From Canibacter zhoujuaniae (GTDB taxonomy: Bacteria > Actinomycetota > Actinomycetes > Actinomycetales > Microbacteriaceae), in contig NZ_JAAIKA010000001.1 in assembly GCF_011752015.1 (NCBI RefSeq), positions 682,001-746,000 on the forward strand: a stretch of DNA of 64,000 nt, in the 5' to 3' direction. Below are positions 10,666 through 19,639 of the stretch, piece after piece. Every line of letters starts with the position of its first letter. Within the stretch, counting starts at the first letter, position 1. The notes under the pieces are model-generated. The model was given only the letters and a program-made list of their open reading frames with translations, did no database searches and was not told the origin of the DNA. A program made the position numbers and the translations under genes.

Positions 10666-11454
10666 ATGCACACACTGCCAAAGCTGGTCGCCTTCGACCT
10701 TGACGACACCCTCGCACCATCAAAGTCGCCAGTACCCCAGCCCGTGCTAGAGATGCTCAGCAGGCTCCTCTCTGTGACGCAGGTCGCAATCATTTCAGGC
10801 GGTAATTTTCAGCAGTTTCAGACACAGTTGCTCACTGGGCTGACAGCGCAGCGACTCTCATCTGCGCAGCTGCAAAATCTGCACCTCCTTCCCACTTGCG
10901 GCACCCACTATGAGCGTTTTATAGACGGCAAGTGGCAAACCGTCTATCAAGAACAGCTGTCAGAGGCAGATCGCAAACTAGCTCTCGAAACGCTTGCAGC
11001 AACCGCGCGCGAGCAGGGGGTTTGGGAGGCAGACACTTGGGGAAATATTCTTGAGGATCGCCTCTCTCAAATTACGTTCTCTGCCTTAGGGCAAAAGGCT
11101 CCGGTCGCCGCTAAAGCAGCTTGGGATCCTGACGGCACGAAAAAGAACAGACTTGCTGCAGCTGTGCAAGAGCTACTTCCCCACCTCGAGGTGCGTTCCG
11201 GCGGATCAACCAGCGTCGACATTACCGCTAAGGGTATTGATAAAGCGTACGGTATGCGAAAGCTTAAAGAAGCGACGGGCATTGCCTTAGACGATATGCT
11301 CTTTGTCGGCGACAGACTCGACCCTGCCGGCAATGACTACCCGGTGTACGCGCTGGGCGTTAAAAGCCACTCTGTGCACGGCTGGGAGCAGACCGTAAAA
11401 AATCTCACCCGCCTCATTGAGACGGGTGAGATTACAGTGTTACCGCCGCTTTAA
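10666..11454 (+). CDS. HAD-IIB family phosphatase
   Basis: This 262-residue haloacid dehalogenase superfamily hydrolase has motif I FDLDDTLAPS near residue 9 (the Asp nucleophile is in DLDDT), motif II in IISGGN, a Lys in the DGTKKNRL segment, and motif IV in GDRLDPAGND. The cap between motifs II and III is of the C2B type, close to phosphomannomutase and sucrose-phosphate phosphatase proteins. The substrate, probably a sugar phosphate, cannot be named. The start ATG at 10666 follows no strong ribosome site. Its last 18 codons hold a strong terminator for the converging DUF885 operon. Confidence 0.82.
   Translation: MHTLPKLVAFDLDDTLAPSKSPVPQPVLEMLSRLLSVTQVAIISGGNFQQFQTQLLTGLTAQRLSSAQLQNLHLLPTCGTHYERFIDGKWQTVYQEQLSEADRKLALETLAATAREQGVWEADTWGNILEDRLSQITFSALGQKAPVAAKAAWDPDGTKKNRLAAAVQELLPHLEVRSGGSTSVDITAKGIDKAYGMRKLKEATGIALDDMLFVGDRLDPAGNDYPVYALGVKSHSVHGWEQTVKNLTRLIETGEITVLPPL
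11395..11433 (-). terminator. intrinsic terminator of the peptide-transport operon, inside the HAD-IIB gene
   Basis: A perfect 11-bp outer stem (11401-11411 and 11423-11433) encloses a 3-bp inner stem with an ATT loop. Read on the minus strand it ends in a run of six T. It lies about 50 bases beyond the DUF885 stop, within the last codons of the opposite-strand HAD gene. Confidence 0.85.
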
Positions 11455-11481
11455 CACCTAAACGGCTAAAGCTAGCGCTCT

Positions 11482-13182
11482 CTAACTGAGGGCGCGCTTA
11501 AGGGAATCTAGCCCCATAGTGCCCAGTTTCAGCGCTTCTGTGTGAAACTCTTTTAGGCTTTGGCCGCGGGCTTCGGCATCGGCACGCAACTGTTCCCAGA
11601 CACGCTGACCGATCTTATAGCTCGGCGCCTGACCCGGCCACCCAAGGTAGCGGTTGAACTCGAAATCAAGCTGGCCCTTGCTGGTTGCGAGATTTATTTC
11701 CAGGAACTTATATCCGGCTTCTGCGGTCCACACGCCCGTAGCACCCACAGCTTCTTCCCACTCGGTAGGAATCTCAAAACCGCAGTGCACACCGATGTCG
11801 AAGACAACGCGGGCCGCACGCATCCGCTGCGCATCAAGCATGCCCATGCGATCTCCCGGATCGTCAAGATAACCGAACTCTTCCATGAGACGCTCAGCAT
11901 ACAGCGCCCAGCCTTCGCCATGACCGGAGACCCACACACCCTCAGCACGCCATTTATTCAGCGAATCAGCCATAGCGGTCGCGGTAGCGATCTGCAGGTG
12001 GTGTCCGGGCACACCCTCATGGTAAACAGTTGAGACCTCGCCCCAGGTTGTGAACTCTTCTTCGCCGGGTGGCACCGACCACCACATGCGGCCGGGACGC
12101 TCCCAATCACTTGATGGGCCGGTGTAGTAGATGCCACCATCTTGGGTTGGTGCGATCATGCACTCGAGGCGACGCATCGGCCCCTCAATTACGAAGTGCT
12201 CTTTAGCAAGCTCTGCCACCGCACGATCGCTCAGCTCTTGCATCCACTCACGCAAGGCCTTAGTGCCGTGCAGTTTCCGTGCTGGATCGCTGTTGAGCAC
12301 CTCTTTCGCCTCAGCGATGGTAGCGCCCGGCTTAATCTCGTTTGCGACGCTCTCCTGCTCAGCGATTATGCGCGCGAGCTCCTCAACACCCCACTGATAG
12401 GTTTCAGCGAGGTCGATTGTTGTGCCGAGGAACGACCGAGAGTGCAGCTGATAGCGCTCAGCACCTACTGCGTCTTGTTCAGGTGCTTGATCTAGCAGTT
12501 CGTTGGCAAGAAACGTAGAAAAGTTACGGAACCCCTGCTTGGCGCTCTCTGCTGCGGCTGCGCCGCGTTCTTTGAGCTCAGGATCCGCCTCACTTGCAGC
12601 TGCCGCAAGATCGTCGAAAAAGCCGTCGTCAGCAGCGTACGCAGCAAACTGCTCACTGAGCAGGCGCACCTGACGCTTTGCAGCAACTTTGCCTTCAGCT
12701 GCACAGTCGCGTAGGTAATCGCCAAACTGTGTAATAGCGGCATTCACGTTTTCCAGTCGCCCAACGATATGCGCGTAGTCGGCTGCACTCTGCTTCGGCA
12801 TCATGTCAAACACCGAACGAATTGAGTGCGCCTGCGTTGCTAAGGGGTTTAGCTCCCAGCTGCCGAGACCGGCAGCTGCGTGCTCCAAGATGAGGCCGAG
12901 ACGTTCCTGCATCACATCGACAGTTACACGGTCAACATCATCAACCGGTGTCAGCTGCTCAAGCTCCTTAAGAGTTTCACGGGCGAGATCGACATATTTT
13001 TGCTCACCCGCGACAGAGTAGTCATCATACTCTGTCTCAAACCCTTTAACGCCAGAGTATGTTGCGCTAACCGGGCTCAACTCAAGCGACCGGTCATAGT
13101 AGCGGTTTGCAAGTTCGTCAATCGCGGTTTTCGCACGCTCTATTTTTAGAGCTTGCGGTAAATCGTGCACTGCCTCAGACAT
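11482..13182 (-). CDS. DUF885 family metallopeptidase-like protein
   Basis: This is a cytosolic protein of about 566 residues of the DUF885 family, a gluzincin-like group thought to hydrolyse short peptides. The signature YHEGVPGHHLQ lies near residue 388, with the downstream GWALYAERLMEE helix that supplies a further acidic ligand. No signal peptide is visible. GTG at 13200 and ATG at 13182 are both in frame; AGGGGAAAG directly precedes the ATG, so I chose ATG, which starts 7 bases after the stop of the ABC ATPase gene. As the last gene of a peptide ABC operon it probably degrades the imported peptides. That role is inference from context. Confidence 0.87.
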   Translation of the reverse strand: MSEAVHDLPQALKIERAKTAIDELANRYYDRSLELSPVSATYSGVKGFETEYDDYSVAGEQKYVDLARETLKELEQLTPVDDVDRVTVDVMQERLGLILEHAAAGLGSWELNPLATQAHSIRSVFDMMPKQSAADYAHIVGRLENVNAAITQFGDYLRDCAAEGKVAAKRQVRLLSEQFAAYAADDGFFDDLAAAASEADPELKERGAAAAESAKQGFRNFSTFLANELLDQAPEQDAVGAERYQLHSRSFLGTTIDLAETYQWGVEELARIIAEQESVANEIKPGATIAEAKEVLNSDPARKLHGTKALREWMQELSDRAVAELAKEHFVIEGPMRRLECMIAPTQDGGIYYTGPSSDWERPGRMWWSVPPGEEEFTTWGEVSTVYHEGVPGHHLQIATATAMADSLNKWRAEGVWVSGHGEGWALYAERLMEEFGYLDDPGDRMGMLDAQRMRAARVVFDIGVHCGFEIPTEWEEAVGATGVWTAEAGYKFLEINLATSKGQLDFEFNRYLGWPGQAPSYKIGQRVWEQLRADAEARGQSLKEFHTEALKLGTMGLDSLKRALS

Positions 13183-13189
13183 CTTTCCC

Positions 13190-14911
13190 CTATTCTCCAC
13201 TCAAAAGCAATCGGCGGTTTGCTTCGCGACGCAAACGCTGCTCGTCTGGGTCTGGCACCGGCGCAGCAGCGAGGAGTCGTTTAGTGTACTCTTCACGCGG
13301 GTTGTGCAGCACGGTATCGGTAGGCCCTGATTCAACCTCACGACCCTCCTTCAGCACAACGACCTTATGCGCGAGCATGTCTACTACAGCAAGATCGTGT
13401 GATACGAAGAAGCACGCAAACTCATATCTGCTCTGCAGCTCAGCAAACATATCGAGCACAGCAGCCTGCACCGACACGTCAAGCGCTGAAGTCGGTTCGT
13501 CAGCAATCAGCACATCAGGATCAAGAGCCAAAGCGCGCGCAATTGAGATGCGCTGTCGCTGACCACCCGACAGCTCGTGCGGATAGCGGTTCACAACCGA
13601 GCGCGGCAGCTTCACAGCATCTAACAACTCATAAGCCCGCTCAATGCGGCTCTTCTTGTCACCAACGTTGTGAATCACCATTGGCTCGGTGATAACATCA
13701 CCGATCGGGAAACGCGGGTCTAGTGAGGCAGCAGGATCCTGGAACACCACGCCGATTTGCTTCCGAATCTTGCGCAGCTCAGCCTTGCCCATGCTGGTGA
13801 GCTCTTTACCGTAGAGCTTCAACGATCCCTGTGTAATGGGCAACAACCCCAATACTGACTTTGCGATTGTTGATTTGCCAGAGCCTGATTCTCCAACCAG
13901 ACCAAGAATCTCGCCGGGTGCGAGGGTGAAAGAAACATCGTGCACAACAACGTTCTTTTTGCCACGGTGCTCGTAGGCGATAGAGATATCTTTCGCCTCC
14001 ACAGCATACTTCGCATCGACCTTCACAGAGTGTGTGACAGGTTCTGGCTCTGCCACCTCTAAACTGGTGCCGAGCTTTGGCACTGCGGCAAGCAGTTTTT
14101 GCGTATACGGGTGTTGCGGGGCTTTCATAACCTGCGCAACAGAGCCGGTTTCAACCAGCTCACCGCGGAGCATCACGCAGACTCGATCAGCCATATCAGC
14201 AACCACACCCATGTTGTGCGTGATCAGCAAAATACCGGTGTTGAGTTTATCTTTGAGGCTGCGCAGCAGTTCCAAGATTTCAGCTTGCACTGTCACATCA
14301 AGAGCTGTGGTTGGCTCATCTGCAATAATCACCTCTGGTGAGCAGGCTATCGCCATCGCGATAACGATACGCTGCCGCTGACCGCCCGAGAACTGATGCG
14401 GGTACTGCTTCAGTCGATTCTTTGCGTCGGGGATCCCGACCATGTCCAGCAACTCAATTGCGCGACGCTTCGCTTCTTCGCCGTAGGCAATGTCGTGCAC
14501 AATCAACGACTCCGTCAGCTGATCGCCAACAGTGAGCACCGGATTCAAAGCGGTCATTGGCTCCTGGAACACCATCGCCACACGGCGACCGCGAATGCGG
14601 CGCAGCTGTTTCGCATCAAACCGGGTAATTTCGTCATCACCCAGTTTCACAGAACCGCTGATGTTTGCATTCTTAGGGAGCAACCCCATTGCGGTTGAAG
14701 AGGTGACCGACTTGCCCGAACCAGACTCGCCCACCAGCGCAACAACCTCACCGGGTTTCACATCAAATGTGACGCCTTTAACAGCGTCCACCTGCCCGAA
14801 ATCGGTTGTGAAGCTAACTCGCAGATCGGTAAACGTAAGAATCGGCTTGCCATCGCGCTCACTGTTTGGGTAAAGCACATCGTTCGAGGTAGTAATAGCT
14901 GTTTTAGACAT
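13190..14911 (-). CDS. peptide ABC transporter, fused double ATPase (DppD-DppF type)
   Basis: This 573-residue protein has two ABC nucleotide-binding domains in one chain. Each has Walker A (GESGSGKS, near residues 57 and 336), the signature SGGQRQR and Walker B ending in ADEPT, plus the oligopeptide-type C-terminal extension. It energises the two permeases encoded directly upstream. The ATG overlaps the permease stop by 8 bases, indicating translational coupling. Fusion of the DppD and DppF functions is common in actinobacterial peptide importers, whereas the second transporter of this window keeps them separate. The substrate class, di- or oligopeptide, is by family. Confidence 0.93.
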   Translation of the reverse strand: MSKTAITTSNDVLYPNSERDGKPILTFTDLRVSFTTDFGQVDAVKGVTFDVKPGEVVALVGESGSGKSVTSSTAMGLLPKNANISGSVKLGDDEITRFDAKQLRRIRGRRVAMVFQEPMTALNPVLTVGDQLTESLIVHDIAYGEEAKRRAIELLDMVGIPDAKNRLKQYPHQFSGGQRQRIVIAMAIACSPEVIIADEPTTALDVTVQAEILELLRSLKDKLNTGILLITHNMGVVADMADRVCVMLRGELVETGSVAQVMKAPQHPYTQKLLAAVPKLGTSLEVAEPEPVTHSVKVDAKYAVEAKDISIAYEHRGKKNVVVHDVSFTLAPGEILGLVGESGSGKSTIAKSVLGLLPITQGSLKLYGKELTSMGKAELRKIRKQIGVVFQDPAASLDPRFPIGDVITEPMVIHNVGDKKSRIERAYELLDAVKLPRSVVNRYPHELSGGQRQRISIARALALDPDVLIADEPTSALDVSVQAAVLDMFAELQSRYEFACFFVSHDLAVVDMLAHKVVVLKEGREVESGPTDTVLHNPREEYTKRLLAAAPVPDPDEQRLRREANRRLLLSGE

Positions 14912-15995
14912 TCTCAGACCCCTTAGCTGCTTTCTTAGTTACCGGTTTAAGCGCTTTTTCGCGGCTTGAGAGCCCGAGTAACCGCTTTCGCGATAGCTTT
15001 CCAGTTTGGCGCGGATCAAAGGCGTCTCGGAGACCGTCACCAATAAAGTTCACCGTCAGTGCGATTGTCAAAATCGTCAGACCGGGCCACCAGAACAGCC
15101 ACGGACGAGTTGTGAACGCCTTCTCGTTTTGGCTGATCAAAAGACCCAGCGAAGTGTCTGGCGGCTGCACCCCGAAGCCCAGGTATGAGAGCGAGGTTTC
15201 CAAGAGGATCGCAGAAGATATTGCAAAAGTAGCGTTCACCACAATCACACCGATGGTGTTTGGGAGAAGGTGCTTAAAGATCACACGCGCTGGTTTTGCA
15301 CCCATTGAGATAGCTGCAGCAACATACTCTTTTTCTCGAAGCGACAGCACCTCACCGCGCACAAGACGAGCAAGCCCCGTCCAGGTTACAAGTCCGAGCA
15401 CAAATGAGAGAGTGAGAATGCCGCCGTTAGAGATTTTACCGAGCACCGCTGCAAGCACGAGCAGCGGAACAACAATAACGAGGTCGGTCAGACGCATGAG
15501 CACTGCATCAACCCAGCCGCGGAAGTATCCTGCGATAGCGCCGATCAACGCACCGAGAGTGGTCGAGACAATACCTACGATGAACGCCACAACCAGCGAC
15601 TGTTGCGTGCCGCGCATCACCATCGCAAAGTAATCGCGGCCAAGACTGTCTTGCCCGAATGGGTGCCCGTCCGCAAAGCTTGGGCGACCACCGTTAACAA
15701 CAGCTCCGGTCGCCGAAAACGGCTTGTCCCACCAGCCGGGAATTCCACCGAGTCCGATCGACGTGAAAGCGATCAAAACAATGCAGCCGAGGATGACGAG
15801 GGAAATCATCGCAGCGCGATGGCTGCGAAAACGTCTCCACACCAGCTGCCCCTGCGAGTATGACTTTCCGGTCATTTTACGCAGTTTGGCGTCTTCAACC
15901 TCTGCCAGATTGTGCAGGTCAACAGCAGTTGTGGCTGTCGAGAGCGCTCCGGTGTCTACTCCGGGAGCTTTTTCGTTCTCCATTTTTTCGTTCAT
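14904..15995 (-). CDS. peptide ABC transporter permease (DppC/OppC type)
   Basis: This 363-residue inner-membrane permease has a long cytoplasmic N-terminus (about 65 residues), a first helix at roughly 68-90, then an extracytoplasmic loop carrying the type-typical FGQDSLGRDYFA motif, and a five-helix core. The EAA loop that docks to the ATPase is visible as EYVAAAISMGAKPARVIFKHLLPN. A basic cytoplasmic tail of about 40 residues follows. It lies 5 bases after the DppB-type permease gene and overlaps the ATPase gene. Confidence 0.92.
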   Translation of the reverse strand: MNEKMENEKAPGVDTGALSTATTAVDLHNLAEVEDAKLRKMTGKSYSQGQLVWRRFRSHRAAMISLVILGCIVLIAFTSIGLGGIPGWWDKPFSATGAVVNGGRPSFADGHPFGQDSLGRDYFAMVMRGTQQSLVVAFIVGIVSTTLGALIGAIAGYFRGWVDAVLMRLTDLVIVVPLLVLAAVLGKISNGGILTLSFVLGLVTWTGLARLVRGEVLSLREKEYVAAAISMGAKPARVIFKHLLPNTIGVIVVNATFAISSAILLETSLSYLGFGVQPPDTSLGLLISQNEKAFTTRPWLFWWPGLTILTIALTVNFIGDGLRDAFDPRQTGKLSRKRLLGLSSREKALKPVTKKAAKGSENV

Positions 15996-16000
15996 CTAAC

Positions 16001-17521
16001 TCACACTCGAATCCGTGGGTCAAGCACCGCATAGAGAATATCGGCGACGAGGTTAAAGAAAATTGCAGAAGCACCAGTGACTACGAAGAAGGCCATCACC
16101 GGGTTCGGGTCGACAGCGGTGAGCGCTTGCGAGAAGAGATCACCCATGCCCTTCCAACCAAAAACGCGCTCTGTAATCACTGCGCCGCCAATAAGACCCG
16201 CAAAGTCGAAGGCCATGATAGTGGTGATCGGAATCAAAGAGTTGCGGAAAGCGTGTTTGATAATCACCTGTCGCTCTGACAGACCTTTAGCGCGAGCAGT
16301 GCGAATATAGTCTTGCTTACTCACTTCAAGCATTGAACCGCGAGTGTAGCGTGAATAGCTTGCGATAGAGATCAGTGTGAGAAGAATTGTTGGAAGCAAC
16401 AGCTGTGTGCCCTTGTCAATGAACTCCTCCCAAAATGTGCCGCTAAAATTCGGAGTTTCAGAACCAATGGTGCCGATCGGGCGAGAAATCCGGCCGAGGT
16501 AGACAGGCCAGTAGTAGACCAAAACTTTGTCAACAAGAATTATCAAGCCAGATACAAACGCGGTTATTGCCGCAACCGTAGAAGCTACTCGCTTCGAGAA
16601 ACCACCCACCAGTTGGCCGATAATAATGCCCACAACAATGGTTGACAGACCCAGCAGAAGTAGCAGCGTCCAGTTAGGCTCCAACAGCAGCCCATGAGTT
16701 GCGTAATAGATCGGAAGGCTCAGCCCGGCAGAGATAAGACCCGCATAGAGAACACGACGGTTGTGCAAACCGGCTAACAGCACAGTCGCACCAACAGCGG
16801 TTGCTGCTGCGAGCAGCAGAACGACTGCAGGGCCCACACGCGGAGTGCGAGCAAAGTTGGTCCAGGCCAAAATCTGCAAGACCAAAACAACAAAGCCGAG
16901 TGTTGCTCCGAAAGTGAGAAGTCGCCGTTTTGCGTTACCACCCAGCACAGCCTGTGCAACAATTCCCAGAACTACCGCAATTATTAGTGTTGCGAGAAGG
17001 GGGTAAGTGGGGTTTGCGATCCAGTTATTAAAGCCGATCGCGAGATATTCCTTAAGCAGCACAGCCGCCCAGAACACAGGAAGTGAGAAAAATAGGAAAG
17101 TTAAGAATGTAACAGCGTAATCAAGCCCAGAATACTGTCTAATGGCGGTGATAATACCGACTGCAATACCGATGAAAATAGCTAACACAGTTGCAATAAT
17201 CACCAGTCGCATTGTTGAGCTGACAGCCAAGCCAAGCAGGTCATTAACGTGCAGCCCCTGCCGGTTAAGCCCGAAGTCACAGGCACCAATCACACACTTA
17301 CTAACTCCGGTAAGCCAAGTCCAGTAGCGCTGGTACCAGGGCAGATCGAGACCTAAGGATTTAGTACGCTGTGCGATCAGCTGTTCACGGTTACTAGAGG
17401 TACTTTCACGCAAGTCGGCGAGCGGGTCTCCGGAGTTGATGACGAGCACATACATCAAAAGAGATGCGCCCAACATCACAAGCAGAGAGCTGCCAAAGCG
17501 ACGCAGAATAAATCTAAGCAT
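16001..17521 (-). CDS. peptide ABC transporter permease (DppB/OppB type) with extra membrane region
   Basis: This 506-residue permease is much longer than the usual 310 to 340. The N-terminal helix, the GLDLPWYQRYWTW segment and helices 2-3 are canonical up to about residue 160. A hydrophobic insert of roughly 190 residues then follows, with about six predicted membrane segments. The chain returns to the family pattern with the EAA loop (KQDYIRTARAKGLSERQV, near 405) and the C-terminal DPRIRV. I recall similar 500-residue permeases in other Micrococcales, so this is probably a lineage-specific subtype. No strong ribosome site precedes the ATG at 17521. It is separated from the lipoprotein gene by 186 bases that contain a hairpin. 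Confidence 0.9.
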   Translation of the reverse strand: MLRFILRRFGSSLLVMLGASLLMYVLVINSGDPLADLRESTSSNREQLIAQRTKSLGLDLPWYQRYWTWLTGVSKCVIGACDFGLNRQGLHVNDLLGLAVSSTMRLVIIATVLAIFIGIAVGIITAIRQYSGLDYAVTFLTFLFFSLPVFWAAVLLKEYLAIGFNNWIANPTYPLLATLIIAVVLGIVAQAVLGGNAKRRLLTFGATLGFVVLVLQILAWTNFARTPRVGPAVVLLLAAATAVGATVLLAGLHNRRVLYAGLISAGLSLPIYYATHGLLLEPNWTLLLLLGLSTIVVGIIIGQLVGGFSKRVASTVAAITAFVSGLIILVDKVLVYYWPVYLGRISRPIGTIGSETPNFSGTFWEEFIDKGTQLLLPTILLTLISIASYSRYTRGSMLEVSKQDYIRTARAKGLSERQVIIKHAFRNSLIPITTIMAFDFAGLIGGAVITERVFGWKGMGDLFSQALTAVDPNPVMAFFVVTGASAIFFNLVADILYAVLDPRIRV

Positions 17522-17603
17522 TAACGATACTTTCTGTTACAGATGGAGTGCTCACAAAGCTGCTGGCACTATCTGTGCAAAAGCGCGGGGGCTTCTGCGG
17601 GTA

Positions 17604-17648
17604 AACAACTGTGGGGCCTTGGAAAATATCCTGAGCCCCACAGCTGTT
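17604..17648 (-). terminator. large hairpin between lipoprotein and permease genes (attenuator or mRNA stabiliser)
   Basis: 14-base arms (17604-17617, 17635-17648) pair at 13 of 14 positions around a 17-base loop. Downstream on the minus strand there are only three T. It follows the substrate-binding protein gene, so partial termination or 3'-end protection would raise lipoprotein levels over permease levels. Confidence 0.6.
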
Positions 17649-17707
17649 CACAATAACTACGCGGAACTAACAGTTTGGTAGTAATTGTAACTTGTTTTTA
17701 ACTCCGA

Positions 17708-19513
17708 CTACTCAGCTTTGTCAACCCAGCTCCACTGAACCAGGTTCCAAACTAGACCAGACTGAGTTGAGTTTGCACGAACGTTTGCAAGCTTCGCATC
17801 GTTAGCAGCAACACCTGGCGCTGCGTAGAGAGGCAGGCTAAACAGATCTTTCCAGAGCTGCTTTTCTACATCCTGGACAGCAGCGGTGATTTCATCTTCA
17901 TTCGTTGTGCTGGCTGCGCGCTCCCATGCTGCGTCAACCTCAGCGTTAGAGTAGCCACCGTAGTTTTGTGGCCTGTTTGTGGTCGAGATGTTTTGACCTG
18001 AAGTCTTCTGACCAGAACCAGCCCAAGCGAACAGTGCGATATCGTAATTTCCGCTTGAGAGGTCGCCGTCAGGAGAGAAGAAGTTTTGTGAACCGGCGTC
18101 CTGAATGTTAAAGCCGGCCTTGTCACATGAGTCCTTGATGAGGGCTACTGTGTTGGTGCGACGTTCGTTACCGTTTGAGCCGATACGCACGGTCAGGTCT
18201 TTAACACCAGACTTTTCGATAAGCTCCTTAGCGCGATCAATGTCAACCTCGTCATAGCGGCCGTCATAGATTGCAGAAACATACTCTTTGTAATCATCCT
18301 GGAAGTTGTAGCGCTCACCACGTGAGTTCAAAATCTCAGCTTCTGGGTTGATCGGCTTAATGATGTTGTCAACGATCTGCTGACGTGGCACACAGAGCGC
18401 AAATGCTTCACGCAGCTCTGGGCTGTCTGCGAAAATACCAGCCTTAAAGTTGTAGTCGAGGTGTTCGTAGGTCATTGATGAGAACTGGTGCACAATAACC
18501 TGATCACCAAGAGCATTGAGCTGGTTTACAGTGTCTTCGGTAGCCTGTGGCTCAATCGCGTTAACGTCACCGTTCTGCAGCGCCTGAGCGTGGGTTGAAG
18601 GGTCAGCTACACGAATTGTGACTGTTTCGGTAGCCGCCTTGTGCTTGCCCCAGTACTTGTCATTAGCTGTCAAAGTAACAGACTGACCTGGGCTAAATGA
18701 CGTAAGTTTGTATGGGCCGTAAGACGGAATCAAGCTCTCATCAGGCAGAGCATTGGTGTAGTTCCAGCCGCTGTTCCAGAACTCGGCGGCTTTCTTAAGA
18801 CCTTCGCCGTCCTTCTTCTTTGCCAGCTCAACCAGTTCTTCAACAGAAAGACCGGCCTGCTTTGCCACGACGTGAGCTGGGAGAATACCGCCCATCATGA
18901 TCTTCCAGTCGGCGTACGGCTTTTCGTAGGTAACGGTGAACTCTTTATCGCCATTAACTTCAGGACCGTTCTTAATCAACTCACCGAAGTCAACTGAAAC
19001 CGGATCGAACACGGTAGCACCGCTAGCGTCAACAGTTTCAGGGTTTTCAGCAGCCCACTTCAACCAGAAGTCATTTACGGTGATCGGGGTGCCATCTGAC
19101 CAGACAGCGTCCTTGTTAATGGTGTACTTCACCTTAAGCGGATCTTCTGACACTAGCTCCATCTTGCCAAGGTCACCCTCTTCGTAAAGAGTGCCGTCGG
19201 TGCCGTAGTACACAAAGCCTGATGACATCAGATCATAAGCGTACCCGTTGTAGGTTGAGTAGTTATCAGAGTTCAGATAGTTGTAGCTGGTGACGTTGTC
19301 ACCTGATGCCCAGCGAATCTCGCCCGGTTTTGTTTCGTAGTCGCCCAAATCAGCAAGACCGGTATCAGTAGGCTCTACTGTGTAAACCTGACCGCTGGTT
19401 TTGCTTGCATCGGCACTGTTATCAGTTGTTGGCCCTGCCGGCGCACAAGCCGAAAGCAGGAGTGTCGAGCTTGCAAGAATTGCTAACCCCGCGTATACCT
19501 TACGATTCTCCAT
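17708..19513 (-). CDS. peptide ABC transporter substrate-binding lipoprotein
   Basis: This 601-residue family 5 solute-binding protein (DppA/OppA-like) has a signal peptide ending in the lipobox LLSAC, so Cys22 or Cys23 would be acylated and the protein anchored on the outer face of the membrane. The domain shows the family landmarks: the KDAVWSDGTPITVNDFWL stretch near residue 135, the PYADWKIMMGG region, and a C-terminal block ending in LVQWSWVDKAE. The ATG at 19513 has AAGGAG nine bases upstream. It is the first gene of the operon that continues through the two permeases, the double ATPase and DUF885. Confidence 0.93.
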   Translation of the reverse strand: MENRKVYAGLAILASSTLLLSACAPAGPTTDNSADASKTSGQVYTVEPTDTGLADLGDYETKPGEIRWASGDNVTSYNYLNSDNYSTYNGYAYDLMSSGFVYYGTDGTLYEEGDLGKMELVSEDPLKVKYTINKDAVWSDGTPITVNDFWLKWAAENPETVDASGATVFDPVSVDFGELIKNGPEVNGDKEFTVTYEKPYADWKIMMGGILPAHVVAKQAGLSVEELVELAKKKDGEGLKKAAEFWNSGWNYTNALPDESLIPSYGPYKLTSFSPGQSVTLTANDKYWGKHKAATETVTIRVADPSTHAQALQNGDVNAIEPQATEDTVNQLNALGDQVIVHQFSSMTYEHLDYNFKAGIFADSPELREAFALCVPRQQIVDNIIKPINPEAEILNSRGERYNFQDDYKEYVSAIYDGRYDEVDIDRAKELIEKSGVKDLTVRIGSNGNERRTNTVALIKDSCDKAGFNIQDAGSQNFFSPDGDLSSGNYDIALFAWAGSGQKTSGQNISTTNRPQNYGGYSNAEVDAAWERAASTTNEDEITAAVQDVEKQLWKDLFSLPLYAAPGVAANDAKLANVRANSTQSGLVWNLVQWSWVDKAE

Positions 19514-19639
19514 TGAAATTTACTCCTTGTTTATAAAAAGGCGCGGACTAAAAACATAGTTTCAGCCTTGCTATAAAGATAGTCGATTCCAGGAGAGAAT
19601 ACGAACCCAGAAGAGTATGAAACCTAAATGTAATAATTG

